DNA of 64,000 nt. Source: Microthrixaceae bacterium (GTDB taxonomy: Bacteria > Actinomycetota > Acidimicrobiia > Acidimicrobiales > Microtrichaceae). The translations under genes and the position numbers were made by a program. Numbering within the stretch: position 1 is the stretch's first letter; each line of letters opens with the position of its first letter. The notes beneath the pieces are model-generated. The model saw only the letters and a list, made by a program, of their open reading frames with translations, was not told the origin of the DNA and did no database searches. Location of the stretch: the NCBI GenBank assembly GCA_023957975.1, contig JAMLGM010000010.1:1-64000 (forward strand), in the 5' to 3' direction. Shown piece after piece: positions 1 to 6,891 of the stretch.

Positions 1-1194
1 ACTTCGATAACCAGCGTTCCACTCAGCGCGGGCCAACAATTCGTCGAAAGTGATGATCTGAGGGTCAATGATGTTACGACGAAACATTTCGAAGCTGCGA
101 AATTTGCTGTCGACGACGCCGCCATGCTGTCCGGTCAGCTGGTCGAGCGAACCGACGACGACATATGAACGGGGGCGCAGGAGGTAGGTGCCTGAGGAAA
201 GCACTTCGCCCTCGTCAGATTTGTCAGCCAAAAAGGTCCCGAGACTCTCGCAAGCGGCTTGGACTGTTTGCTGGATCTGTACGACTGCACCAGTTAGGTG
301 CTTTGAAGGACCCCAGCAGTCGGCACGGTACTCAGAATTCTGTAGCAGTTCTGTCCGGTGGTGTTTGATTTCTGCGAAGACCATTGAGCTGATGAACCCG
401 GCGCTTCGGAGCAGAGCATCGACCCGCTTTCCGGAGCTATCGATGTTGTGTCCACGGCCCGTTTGTTCAAGTCGCCTCGGGTCCCAAGCAGTCAAGAGCT
501 GCTGTCCAAGCCCAACACCCAGCACCCACTGGTTGTCTTCAAGCAACTTCTGCCAAGCTCGTTCCTCGCCGCCTGCAGCACTGCTCGCAGTGTCGAACGC
601 CTCATCATCCGCTAGCCACTGGCGCATGGTGTCGACTACATCGCGCCGGCGTCGCAGGGCAATGATGTCCTCAGCGTCGGCGTCGCTCTCGACGACTGCG
701 CGAAAGCTACCTGGGTCCTTCCTGTAGAACTCAGCCACGGCACCCGGGTCGGAAAACACGGCATCGAGAAGGTCGTCGTCGACGCGTACGCCTTTGTCGC
801 CCTCCACCGGGATCGAGTCGAGCGATTTGATCACACTGATCAGCTTCGCGGCCTGTGAACGATCCAGGGTCAGCAGGTTCTCGAGCTGCGATGACTCTCC
901 GTTCACCTTGACCTTCTGCAGCCGAATCCTCCGTACGGCTCCGCGCTCCCGTGCGATATGCATTTCGATCTGTACGCGCTTCGCTTCCGTCACGTGAATG
1001 ACCTCACAACTCGTCTCCCACCCGTCGCCATCTTCGACCTCCACCTCGTCGAACACGCGATGCAGATACCGGCCGGGGTGCCCGCTGTCGCTACCGAATC
1101 GCGTAGAAAAGCTCTTGGTGAGGTACGTGCGAGTCGGAAGTCTGCCAAGCGCGTATGTCACGTCGGTAACGACGCCGTCGTCGAAATCAATCAC
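1..1194 (-). CDS. sduA: Shedu anti-phage nuclease SduA (DUF4263), C-terminus cut by window edge
   Basis: An uninterrupted reading frame runs on the minus strand from 1194 to the window edge (398 codons, no stop seen). The C-terminal half has the DUF4263/Shedu signature. The helix E210-E-R-A-W-Q with K-L-L-E-D-N-Q-W-V-L-G is followed by a PD-(D/E)xK-like core: D259 in 'KRVDALL', then E275-I-K277 in 'VFAEIKH', then a conserved region with 'CWGPSKHLTGAVVQIQ' and a tail 'NIIDPQIITFDELLARAEW'. SduA is a single-gene anti-phage nuclease. The N-terminal ~190 residues are a separate, unrecognised domain, probably sensory. GTG at 1194 is chosen because GGGAGG lies 8-9 nt upstream; GTG at 1221 or 1248 would also be in frame. 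Base composition looks less GC-rich than its neighbours, which fits transfer. It lies directly behind ssrA on the same strand. Confidence 0.88.
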   Translation of the reverse strand, partial: MIDFDDGVVTDVTYALGRLPTRTYLTKSFSTRFGSDSGHPGRYLHRVFDEVEVEDGDGWETSCEVIHVTEAKRVQIEMHIARERGAVRRIRLQKVKVNGESSQLENLLTLDRSQAAKLISVIKSLDSIPVEGDKGVRVDDDLLDAVFSDPGAVAEFYRKDPGSFRAVVESDADAEDIIALRRRRDVVDTMRQWLADDEAFDTASSAAGGEERAWQKLLEDNQWVLGVGLGQQLLTAWDPRRLEQTGRGHNIDSSGKRVDALLRSAGFISSMVFAEIKHHRTELLQNSEYRADCWGPSKHLTGAVVQIQQTVQAACESLGTFLADKSDEGEVLSSGTYLLRPRSYVVVGSLDQLTGQHGGVVDSKFRSFEMFRRNIIDPQIITFDELLARAEWNAGYRS

Positions 1195-1290
1195 CGAAGA
1201 AGCCCTCCCACCTCGTGTCACTTCGCCACACGGTGCGCCTGGAGTCACGGCCAGGCGCCACAGCAGTCGAATATAGGGGAAGGGATCCCC

Positions 1291-1326
1291 GAATTCAGGG
1301 GAACCCTCCCGCTGAATTCAGGGGAA
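1291..1326. repeat. 13-bp direct repeat between ssrA and the Shedu gene
   Basis: GAATTCAGGGGAA occurs at 1291-1303 and again at 1314-1326, just outside the 3' end of ssrA. The arms also give short GC-rich hairpins, so this could be part of the ssrA terminator. It could also be remnants of an attachment site, because ssrA 3' ends are common integration targets. No second att copy can be tested in this window. Confidence 0.5.
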
Positions 1327-1336
1327 ACCCCCGAAG

Positions 1337-1717
1337 TGGAGCTGGGGAGAATCGAACTCCCGTCCGCTCGGCGGTCACTTGACCTGCTACGACTATTCCC
1401 GTGAATGTGGCTCTACGGCTGCCACGCCGCCGGGTCAGTTGAACCGAGGTTCACCGCCGGGTCTTTCCCCGATGCCAGTGGTCTTTCTCACCGTCAGCGG
1501 TCTCTCCCTGCTGTCCACCGCTACTTCTGTTGCCGGGCTGTAGCGATCTGGCCCCGTGCGGCATTGCTGCTCACGATGTCTCTCTAGACCTGATCAGATC
1601 AGGCGGCGAGAGCGAAGTCGCTATTGGCGCTTCTTTTGGTTGCCCTGTTTAACGAGTCTGAGCAACTCGAGTCGCATGAACAAGCTTCCGGTCCCAACGT
1701 CGAAACCCTTCAGCCCC
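1337..1717 (-). ncRNA. ssrA: tmRNA (ssrA)
   Basis: The minus strand starts GGGGCTGAAGGGTTTCGAC and ends with a T-arm (GGGAGTTCGATTCTCCC) and CAGCTCC plus discriminator A. The 5' GGGGCUG pairs fully with the 3' CAGCUCC, one pair being G-U. CCA is not encoded. The tag frame lies at 1599-1643: resume codon GCA, then ATKRSANSDFALAA and TGA, giving the canonical ALAA degron. The RNA rescues stalled ribosomes together with SmpB, which is encoded 3 kb away, and tagged products go to ClpXP, whose subunits are also in this window. Length (~381 nt) is normal for a one-piece bacterial tmRNA. Confidence 0.96.
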
Positions 1718-1846
1718 TTGTTTGTGGCCTTCACGGTAGCGGTGGACGGCGCGTCCCGGCGAAACATTTCGAAGAGCCAGCTCAGCGTCGTCGTCGCGAC
1801 GTGCGTCACGACCTCGGCTCGCGTGGTGACGCCCTACGCTCCGACC

Positions 1847-2347
1847 ATGCCTGAGTACTCGATCCGCGATCTGACAAGTGCCGATCTCGCGAGCGCCACG
1901 GTCATCAACAATGCGAACGTCCCTGCGGTCGGAGCCGCCGATGAGGCCAAGATGGCGCACCTCTGCGAACTGGCCGAGGTGGCCCTCGCCGTCGTCGACG
2001 CGAACGACGTCGTGGTCGGCTTCTGTGTGGTGCTTCCAGCCGGCACGGCGTATGAGAGTGTGAACTACCGGTGGTTCGGTGAGCGTTTCGATGATTTCGT
2101 TTACCTGGACCGCGTCGCGTTCGCAGCATCAGCGTGCAACCAGGGGCTGGGCACGCGGCTCTATGGCGAGGTCGAACGGCGGGTGAGCGCTGCGCAGTTC
2201 TGTTGCGAGGTGAACCTGCGACCTCGCAACGACGGGTCGCTGCGGTTTCATGAGCGCCTGGGATTCGCCGAGGTCGGCCAATTGGAGACCGACTACGGCG
2301 TGCTCGTGAGCCTCCTCGCGAAACCGCTCAGGTCGGCTGGGGAGTAG
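1847..2347 (+). CDS. GNAT-family N-acetyltransferase
   Basis: The 166-residue protein beginning MPEYSIRDL has the GNAT fold signature. A hydrophobic beta strand (VALAVVDANDVVVGFCVVL) leads to the acetyl-CoA loop 'ACNQGLGTRLYGEVERR', a Q-x-x-G-x-G/A-type motif around residues 89-101, and the C-terminal 'LRFHERLGFAEVGQLE' element. The substrate cannot be told. The frame extends upstream, but 1847 is the first plausible ATG and leaves ssrA undisturbed. It is transcribed divergently from ssrA and is probably monocistronic. Confidence 0.8.
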   Translation: MPEYSIRDLTSADLASATVINNANVPAVGAADEAKMAHLCELAEVALAVVDANDVVVGFCVVLPAGTAYESVNYRWFGERFDDFVYLDRVAFAASACNQGLGTRLYGEVERRVSAAQFCCEVNLRPRNDGSLRFHERLGFAEVGQLETDYGVLVSLLAKPLRSAGE

Positions 2348-2600
2348 GTCCAGTGTGTCGAGGACACCACGGAGTAATTCGGTATCTCGTGCCACTCCAT
2401 GTCGGCTCGCCGGTCTTGAGTTGCGGATTTGCCGGGTTGCCGTTGCGGATTCACCAGGTTGAGCAGCGCAGCGATGCCTCGCCGTCCTCGAGCAGTATCT
2501 GACGAGCGGTGGTCCCGTTGTAGGGTCGCTCGGGTCGAAGGATCGCTCGACGGCACCTTGGGTGTCGGCGCGTTGCTCGCCGGTCTCGTTGGGAGTGGAC
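2348..2600. other. Intergenic stretch with a degenerate 20-bp repeat, no supported gene
   Basis: No reading frame here has recognisable homology. Two related 20-mers stand at 2420-2439 (GTTGCGGATTTGCCGGGTTG) and 2442-2461 (GTTGCGGATTCACCAGGTTG). A minus-strand frame crossing the stretch reads 'GIAALLNLVNPQRQPGKSA', which I do not recognise. It may be the eroded tail of an older gene. Confidence 0.3.
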
Positions 2601-3482
2601 ATGCAGATTTCGATGACGTTGCCGACGATGCTGCCGCACGGTCGCCGTGAGGTGGTCGAGTGGTGCCACGCCGTCGACGAGGGGCCATTTTCGAGTCTGG
2701 CGGTGCCCGAGCGCGTGACCTTCCCGAGCCACCACTGGGTCGTCGAACTCTCGGCGGCCGCCGCGCTCACGCAACGGGTTCGGCTCTGGACCACCATCGT
2801 GGTGTTGCCCGCACACGACGAGGTCGATGTCGCCAAGCAACTCGCATCCATCGATCGATTGTGTGAGGGGCGTCTCACCGTCGGCGTCGGTGTCGGCGGT
2901 CGCGATCACGACTACTTGGCGATCGGAGGGTCCCCGCGCCGCAAGTGGCAACGACTGGACGAGCAGGTGGCTCGCATGCGCTCGATCTGGGCCGGTGATC
3001 CGCCATTCGAGGGCGCAGATCCGGTCGGGCCCCCGCCGGTTCAATTTGGTGGGCCGCCATTGGTGTCGGGGTCGATGGGCCCCAAGGCGCTGGCCCGGGC
3101 AGCACGATGGGCGGACGGCATCGACGATGCATCGACCATCTTTCGGGTCGAGGCCGATGCGACGGCCGCAGCGTTCGAGCGCATCCGCACCGCGTGGACC
3201 GACGCCGGACGCAGCGATCGTCCACACATCTCGGTGAGCGTTTGGTATGCGCTCGGCGACGGCTCACAGGAGCGGCTTCGCGACTACGCGTACCGCTACT
3301 TGAGGATCATGGGCGAGGGGTTTGCGAAGTCGTGCGCCGGTCTGGTCGAGTGCTACACGCCAGAAGCGCTTCGTGGCGCCGTGGCGACCCTGCGAGACCT
3401 CGGGTGCGACGAGCTCTTCCTGGTACCGACGACGGCGGATGTGACCGAACTCGACCGAACCCGCGAAGCCCTCGGCATGTGA
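2601..3482 (+). CDS. LLM-class (luciferase-like) F420-dependent oxidoreductase
   Basis: The 293-residue TIM-barrel protein starts MQISMTLPTML. Typical luciferase-family elements follow: 'VRLWTTIVVLPAHDEVDVAKQLASIDRLCEGRLTVGVGVGG' near residues 55-95, 'QVARMRSIWAGDPPFEG' and 'GSMGPKALARAARWADGI'. Members usually use F420H2 or FMNH2 and oxidise or reduce small organic substrates; the substrate here is unknown. ATG 2601 is preferred over the in-frame 2562 because GGGAG sits 7 nt upstream and the protein then begins at the first barrel strand. The M24 peptidase gene follows after ~50 bp. Confidence 0.85.
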   Translation: MQISMTLPTMLPHGRREVVEWCHAVDEGPFSSLAVPERVTFPSHHWVVELSAAAALTQRVRLWTTIVVLPAHDEVDVAKQLASIDRLCEGRLTVGVGVGGRDHDYLAIGGSPRRKWQRLDEQVARMRSIWAGDPPFEGADPVGPPPVQFGGPPLVSGSMGPKALARAARWADGIDDASTIFRVEADATAAAFERIRTAWTDAGRSDRPHISVSVWYALGDGSQERLRDYAYRYLRIMGEGFAKSCAGLVECYTPEALRGAVATLRDLGCDELFLVPTTADVTELDRTREALGM

Positions 3483-3518
3483 GAAGCCCTCGGCATGTGA
3501 GACGCCCTCGGCATTTGA
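3465..3518 (+). repeat. Three tandem 18-bp units spanning the LLM stop codon
   Basis: Units GAAGCCCTCGGCATGTGA (3465-3482, 3483-3500) and GACGCCCTCGGCATTTGA (3501-3518) follow head to tail. The first unit contains the last codons and stop of the LLM gene. Because 18 is divisible by 3, the stop is repeated in frame (TGA three times). This looks like slippage or tandem duplication of the gene end. Confidence 0.9.
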
Positions 3519-3533
3519 AAGGCAACCCACGAC

Positions 3534-4289
3534 ATGGCTGATCAACCCCCGACCCCCGACCCCGTCCATCGGGTCGGACGCGAGCGCGACGAGCGTCGCC
3601 GCGTCGAACGCCTCAACGAGGCCCAGTCTCGAGCGTCGGAGTTGTTCGACATCGTCGAGCGCGAGGGGGTGATCGTTGCCGGCATCACCGAAGCCGAAGC
3701 CAGTCGACGGATCGCTGCCATCGCTGCCGATCGGTTCGGGGTCGTCAATCATTGGCACAAGCGCATCGTTCGCTCGGGGCCAAACACTCTCGCCACCTAC
3801 CGGGCGGACCCGCCCGACCGGGTCATCGAAGCCGACGACATCGTGTTCGGTGACTTCGGGCCGATCTTCGACGGGTGGGAAGCCGACTTCGGGCGCACGT
3901 GGGTCATCGGTGATGATCCGGTCAAGCTGCGCCTACGAGACGACCTTGAGGCGATCTTCGACCTGGGGGTCGCGTTCGCCAACACCCGTGCCGACGTGAC
4001 CGGGGCGGAGCTGTATGGATACGTCGTGGGTGAGGCGCTGCGCCGTGGCTGGACGTTCGGCAACTTCCACTGTGGCCATCTCGTCGGCGAGTTTCCCCAC
4101 GACGACTTGGAATCGTCGCATCCCCACGCGCATCTTGCTGCGAGCAACGACGCCCCGTTGCGGTGTCTCGACCCGGCCGGATTGGCCGCCCATTGGATTC
4201 TCGAGATCCATCTCGTGGACGAGGCCTTGGAAATCGGCGGGTTCTTTGAACAACTCCTCCCGCTGGAACAGACGACCCTATACCCATAG
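3534..4289 (+). CDS. M24-family metallopeptidase (Xaa-Pro/methionine aminopeptidase fold)
   Basis: The 251-residue protein has a pita-bread (M24) catalytic core. The metal ligands expected for the fold are visible in order: D in 'DIVFGDFGPIFDGW', D in 'EADFGRTW', H in 'NFHCGHLVGEFPH', E in 'WILEIHLVD' and the final E in 'GFFEQLLPL'. It lacks the N-terminal domain of creatinase or prolidase. It could be an aminopeptidase or a non-peptidase relative; the substrate is unknown. The stop codon lies inside a 16-bp palindrome that precedes the OsmC gene. Confidence 0.82.
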   Translation: MADQPPTPDPVHRVGRERDERRRVERLNEAQSRASELFDIVEREGVIVAGITEAEASRRIAAIAADRFGVVNHWHKRIVRSGPNTLATYRADPPDRVIEADDIVFGDFGPIFDGWEADFGRTWVIGDDPVKLRLRDDLEAIFDLGVAFANTRADVTGAELYGYVVGEALRRGWTFGNFHCGHLVGEFPHDDLESSHPHAHLAASNDAPLRCLDPAGLAAHWILEIHLVDEALEIGGFFEQLLPLEQTTLYP

Positions 4290-4295
4290 GGGTAT
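4280..4295. promoter_or_regulatory. Candidate CsoR/CstR-type operator
   Basis: ATACCC-ATAG-GGGTAT is a perfect inverted repeat with a 4-bp spacer, overlapping the M24 stop codon and 44 bp before the OsmC start. Sites of the form ATACCCC-N-GGGGTAT are bound by the CsoR/CstR family, which senses copper or persulfide. No csoR/cstR gene is in the window, so the assignment rests on the motif and the neighbouring gene. Confidence 0.5.
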
Positions 4296-4339
4296 ACTGG
4301 GGTCGGTACGAGACCACCATCTTGCGAAGGGATTCGAAC

Positions 4340-4783
4340 ATGAGCGAACACACCGCAGCAGTCGATTGGGAACGAGGCGACAAACCCTTCGGTCCCGACT
4401 ACGACCGGACCCACGTGTGGACCTTCGACAGTGGAGTGACCGTGCCGGCGTCATCCGCCCCGGGGCTGAACGGCGACCCCAGCCGCGTCGATCCTGAGGA
4501 GGCGCTCGTCGCCGCCCTCGCCGGGTGCCACATGATGTGGTTCCTTTTCCTTGCCCAGGCCGAGGGGCTCGTCGTCGATTACTACAGCGACGACGCGGTC
4601 GGGACCATGGAACGCGTCGATCGCGGGATCCAGGCGATCACCAGGATCGAACTGCGCCCGACCGTCGAATGGTCCGGCGACGCCCCGACGGCCGACGTCG
4701 TCGACCGCCTGCACCATGAGGCCCATCGGCGCTGCAACATCGCCAACTCCATCAAGGCCGAGGTCACCATCTCCTCGCGCTGA
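4340..4783 (+). CDS. OsmC-family peroxiredoxin-like protein
   Basis: The 147-residue protein begins MSEHTAAVDWERGDKPF. It has the two conserved OsmC cysteines, one in 'VAALAGCHMMWFLFLA' and one in 'HRRCNIANSIKAEV', which form the thiol peroxidase centre. OsmC/Ohr proteins reduce organic hydroperoxides or persulfides with thiol reductants in the cytoplasm. ATG 4340 is chosen over the earlier in-frame TTG because GAAGGG lies 8 nt upstream. The palindrome at 4280-4295 suggests control by a CsoR/CstR-like repressor, hinting at a role in sulfur or copper stress rather than osmotic stress. Confidence 0.85.
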   Translation: MSEHTAAVDWERGDKPFGPDYDRTHVWTFDSGVTVPASSAPGLNGDPSRVDPEEALVAALAGCHMMWFLFLAQAEGLVVDYYSDDAVGTMERVDRGIQAITRIELRPTVEWSGDAPTADVVDRLHHEAHRRCNIANSIKAEVTISSR

Positions 4784-4809
4784 GCCGGCGGCGACCCTCC
4801 GACGACCGA

Positions 4810-5286
4810 TCAGGCGCCGTACTTGAGGCGTCGGCCCATCTCGTTGCGGGCCTCTCGCTCGGCGTCCTTCTTCGCGATGTCCTGGCGGCGGTCGCCCTTG
4901 GTCTTACCCTTGGCCAGGGCGATCTCCACTTTGATGCGCCCATCTTTGAAGTAGATCCGCGTCGGCACGATCGAGAGCCGATCGGCCATCTGCTTGCGGC
5001 GGATCTTGTCGATCTCGCGCCGATGCAACAGCAGCTTTCGGACCCGAAGCGGATCGTGGCCTGAATGGGTCTGGCTGAACGCGTACGGCGCGATGTGCAG
5101 ATTGTGAATCCACAGTTCGCCGTTGGAGATCTGACAGAACGCCTCTTTGATCTGCACCTGCGCCTCGCGCATCGCCTTCACTTCGCTTCCGCGCAAAACG
5201 ATGCCGGCCTCGAACTCGTCGAGGAGGTGATAGTCGTGGCGGGCGGCCCGATTGGTCGCGACCACCTTGATCTCGGGCGTTTCCAT
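4810..5286 (-). CDS. smpB: SsrA-binding protein SmpB
   Basis: The 158-residue protein has the whole SmpB family pattern: 'ATNRAARHDYHLLDEFEAGIVLRGSEVKAMRE', 'IHNLHIAPYAF', 'RKLLLHRREIDKI' and the basic tail 'ALAKGKTKGDRRQDIAKKDAEREARNEM'. That tail folds in the ribosomal mRNA channel. SmpB binds tmRNA and is needed for trans-translation. The gene lies about 3 kb from ssrA on the same strand, a short actinobacterial spacing. It converges with the OsmC gene. Confidence 0.97.
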   Translation of the reverse strand: METPEIKVVATNRAARHDYHLLDEFEAGIVLRGSEVKAMREAQVQIKEAFCQISNGELWIHNLHIAPYAFSQTHSGHDPLRVRKLLLHRREIDKIRRKQMADRLSIVPTRIYFKDGRIKVEIALAKGKTKGDRRQDIAKKDAEREARNEMGRRLKYGA

Positions 5287-5344
5287 AAGGGAGCCATGCT
5301 ACCCGTGGCCCGAGCGCGCCGATCGAGCGGCCTATCGTGATGAC

Positions 5345-5764
5345 GTGTTGCGCCTCACCGTCGATATCCACCGTGCGATGCTCGCCCACGCCTTCGACGG
5401 ACTGCCCGACGAGGCCTGCGGGCTGATGGTCGGGTCGCTCGGAGGCGACGACGGCGTCGCGTCACTCGTTCGCTTCGAGCCATGTCGCAACGCGGCGCAG
5501 TCGTCGCGGATCTACTCGATCGATCCCAAGGAGTGGATGCGCATCGAGCGCGACGCCGACGACGACGAACTCGACATCGTCGGGGTGATGCACAGCCACA
5601 CCCACACCGAGCCGTATCCGTCGGTCACCGACGTCGACCAGGCTCCCGACCCCGCGTGGCACTACGTGATCGTGTCGCTGCGCGATTCGTCGCCGATCCT
5701 GCGTTCCTATCGCATCGTCGACGGTGAAATCATCGAAGAACCGGTGGAGATCGTTCCCGCCTGA
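5345..5764 (+). CDS. mec: Mec-type JAMM/MPN+ metalloprotease (M67)
   Basis: The 139-residue protein carries the zinc JAMM motif 'HSHTHTEPYPSVTDVD' near residues 82-97 and the upstream catalytic Glu region 'GLPDEACGLMVG'. It matches Mec, which in mycobacteria clips cysteine from the C-terminus of the sulfur carrier CysO in the O-phosphoserine pathway. GTG 5345 is taken as start; the longer frame overlaps smpB and has no homology. cysM follows after 95 bp, but no cysO frame lies between them, which is unusual for this neighbourhood. Function in cysteine synthesis is therefore inferred from family and position. Confidence 0.8.
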   Translation: MLRLTVDIHRAMLAHAFDGLPDEACGLMVGSLGGDDGVASLVRFEPCRNAAQSSRIYSIDPKEWMRIERDADDDELDIVGVMHSHTHTEPYPSVTDVDQAPDPAWHYVIVSLRDSSPILRSYRIVDGEIIEEPVEIVPA

Positions 5765-5859
5765 CCCGGCCGACGCCAGCGGGGAACCTGCTCGGATTTC
5801 TTACCAAAAGGGTCGGGATTTAGACTGGGCGAGTCCCGGCAGTCGCGAGGTATGCCCGA

Positions 5860-6807
5860 ATGACCATCTTCTCTTCCGTGTTCGACATGATCGGCAATAC
5901 GCCGATGGTGGACGTGTCGCGTCTCAGCCCGAATCCCGACGTGCGGATCCTGGCGAAGATGGAGGGGCAGAACCCTGGCGGCTCGGTGAAGGACCGCATC
6001 GCCCGCCAGATGATCCTCGAGGCCGAAAAGGACGGACGCCTCACCCCCGGGGCAACGCTGCTCGAACCGTCCTCGGGCAACACCGGCATCGCGCTCGCCA
6101 TGATCTGCCAGGAGCGCGGCTACCACCTCAAGATCCTCATGCCCGAGTCGGTGTCGATCGAACGCCGCCAGATGCTCGAGGTGTTCGGAGCCGAAATCAC
6201 CCTCACCCCGGGCGGCGAAGGTTCGAACGGCGCGGTGCGTCGGGCCGTCGCGCTCGCCGAGGAACATCCCGAGTGGGTGTTCCTCTACCAGTACGCGAAC
6301 GAGGCCAACCCGCGGGCCCACTATCTGACGACCGGGCCGGAGATCTGGGCGGACTGCCCCGAGATCACCCATTTCGTGGCGGGCCTTGGCACCTCGGGGA
6401 CGCTGCTCGGCGTCGGCACCTACCTCAAGGAACGAAACGCGAACGTGCAGATCCTCGCCGTCGAGCCTCCCGCCGGTGAGCTCGTCGAAGGGCTTCGCTC
6501 CCTTGATGACGGCTACATCCCGCCGGTGTTCGAGAAATGGAAGGGTCTCGAGTTGCTGAACGGCAAGTCGATCGTGCGCCCACTCGAATCGCTTGAATAC
6601 GCCCGCAAGCTCACCACCGTGGGGGTGTTTCCCGGCATCTCGGCGGGTGCGGCGTTCGCCGGAGCCTGCAAGGTCGCCAACCGCATCGACTCGGGCACGA
6701 TCGTGTTCATCGTCAGCGACTACGGCTGGAAGTACCTCTCCACCGGAGCCTTCACCGACGACCTCGAACAGGCCGCGGCCAACGCCGAGTCGATCATCTA
6801 CTTCTGA
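5860..6807 (+). CDS. cysM: Cysteine synthase CysM (O-phosphoserine sulfhydrylase type)
   Basis: This 315-residue fold-type II PLP enzyme carries the PLP lysine in 'NPGGSVKDR' (about residue 45) and the substrate loop 'PSSGNTGIAL'. Mycobacterial CysM features are present: 'GLRSLDDGYIPPVF', whose Arg corresponds to the phosphoserine-binding Arg of M. tuberculosis CysM, and the C-terminal 'DYGWKYLSTGAF'. It makes the C-S bond of cysteine from O-phosphoserine and either a sulfur-carrier thiocarboxylate or sulfide. O-phosphoserine is also the SerB substrate encoded at 28.3 kb. Confidence 0.88.
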   Translation: MTIFSSVFDMIGNTPMVDVSRLSPNPDVRILAKMEGQNPGGSVKDRIARQMILEAEKDGRLTPGATLLEPSSGNTGIALAMICQERGYHLKILMPESVSIERRQMLEVFGAEITLTPGGEGSNGAVRRAVALAEEHPEWVFLYQYANEANPRAHYLTTGPEIWADCPEITHFVAGLGTSGTLLGVGTYLKERNANVQILAVEPPAGELVEGLRSLDDGYIPPVFEKWKGLELLNGKSIVRPLESLEYARKLTTVGVFPGISAGAAFAGACKVANRIDSGTIVFIVSDYGWKYLSTGAFTDDLEQAAANAESIIYF

Positions 6808-6891
6808 GCCCGCACTTCCTCGGCGGAGAACCACCAATTTGCGGTGTGGCCGCCCTAATGTCGACCGTACTGTCGGCTGGGAGGGTTGCTC

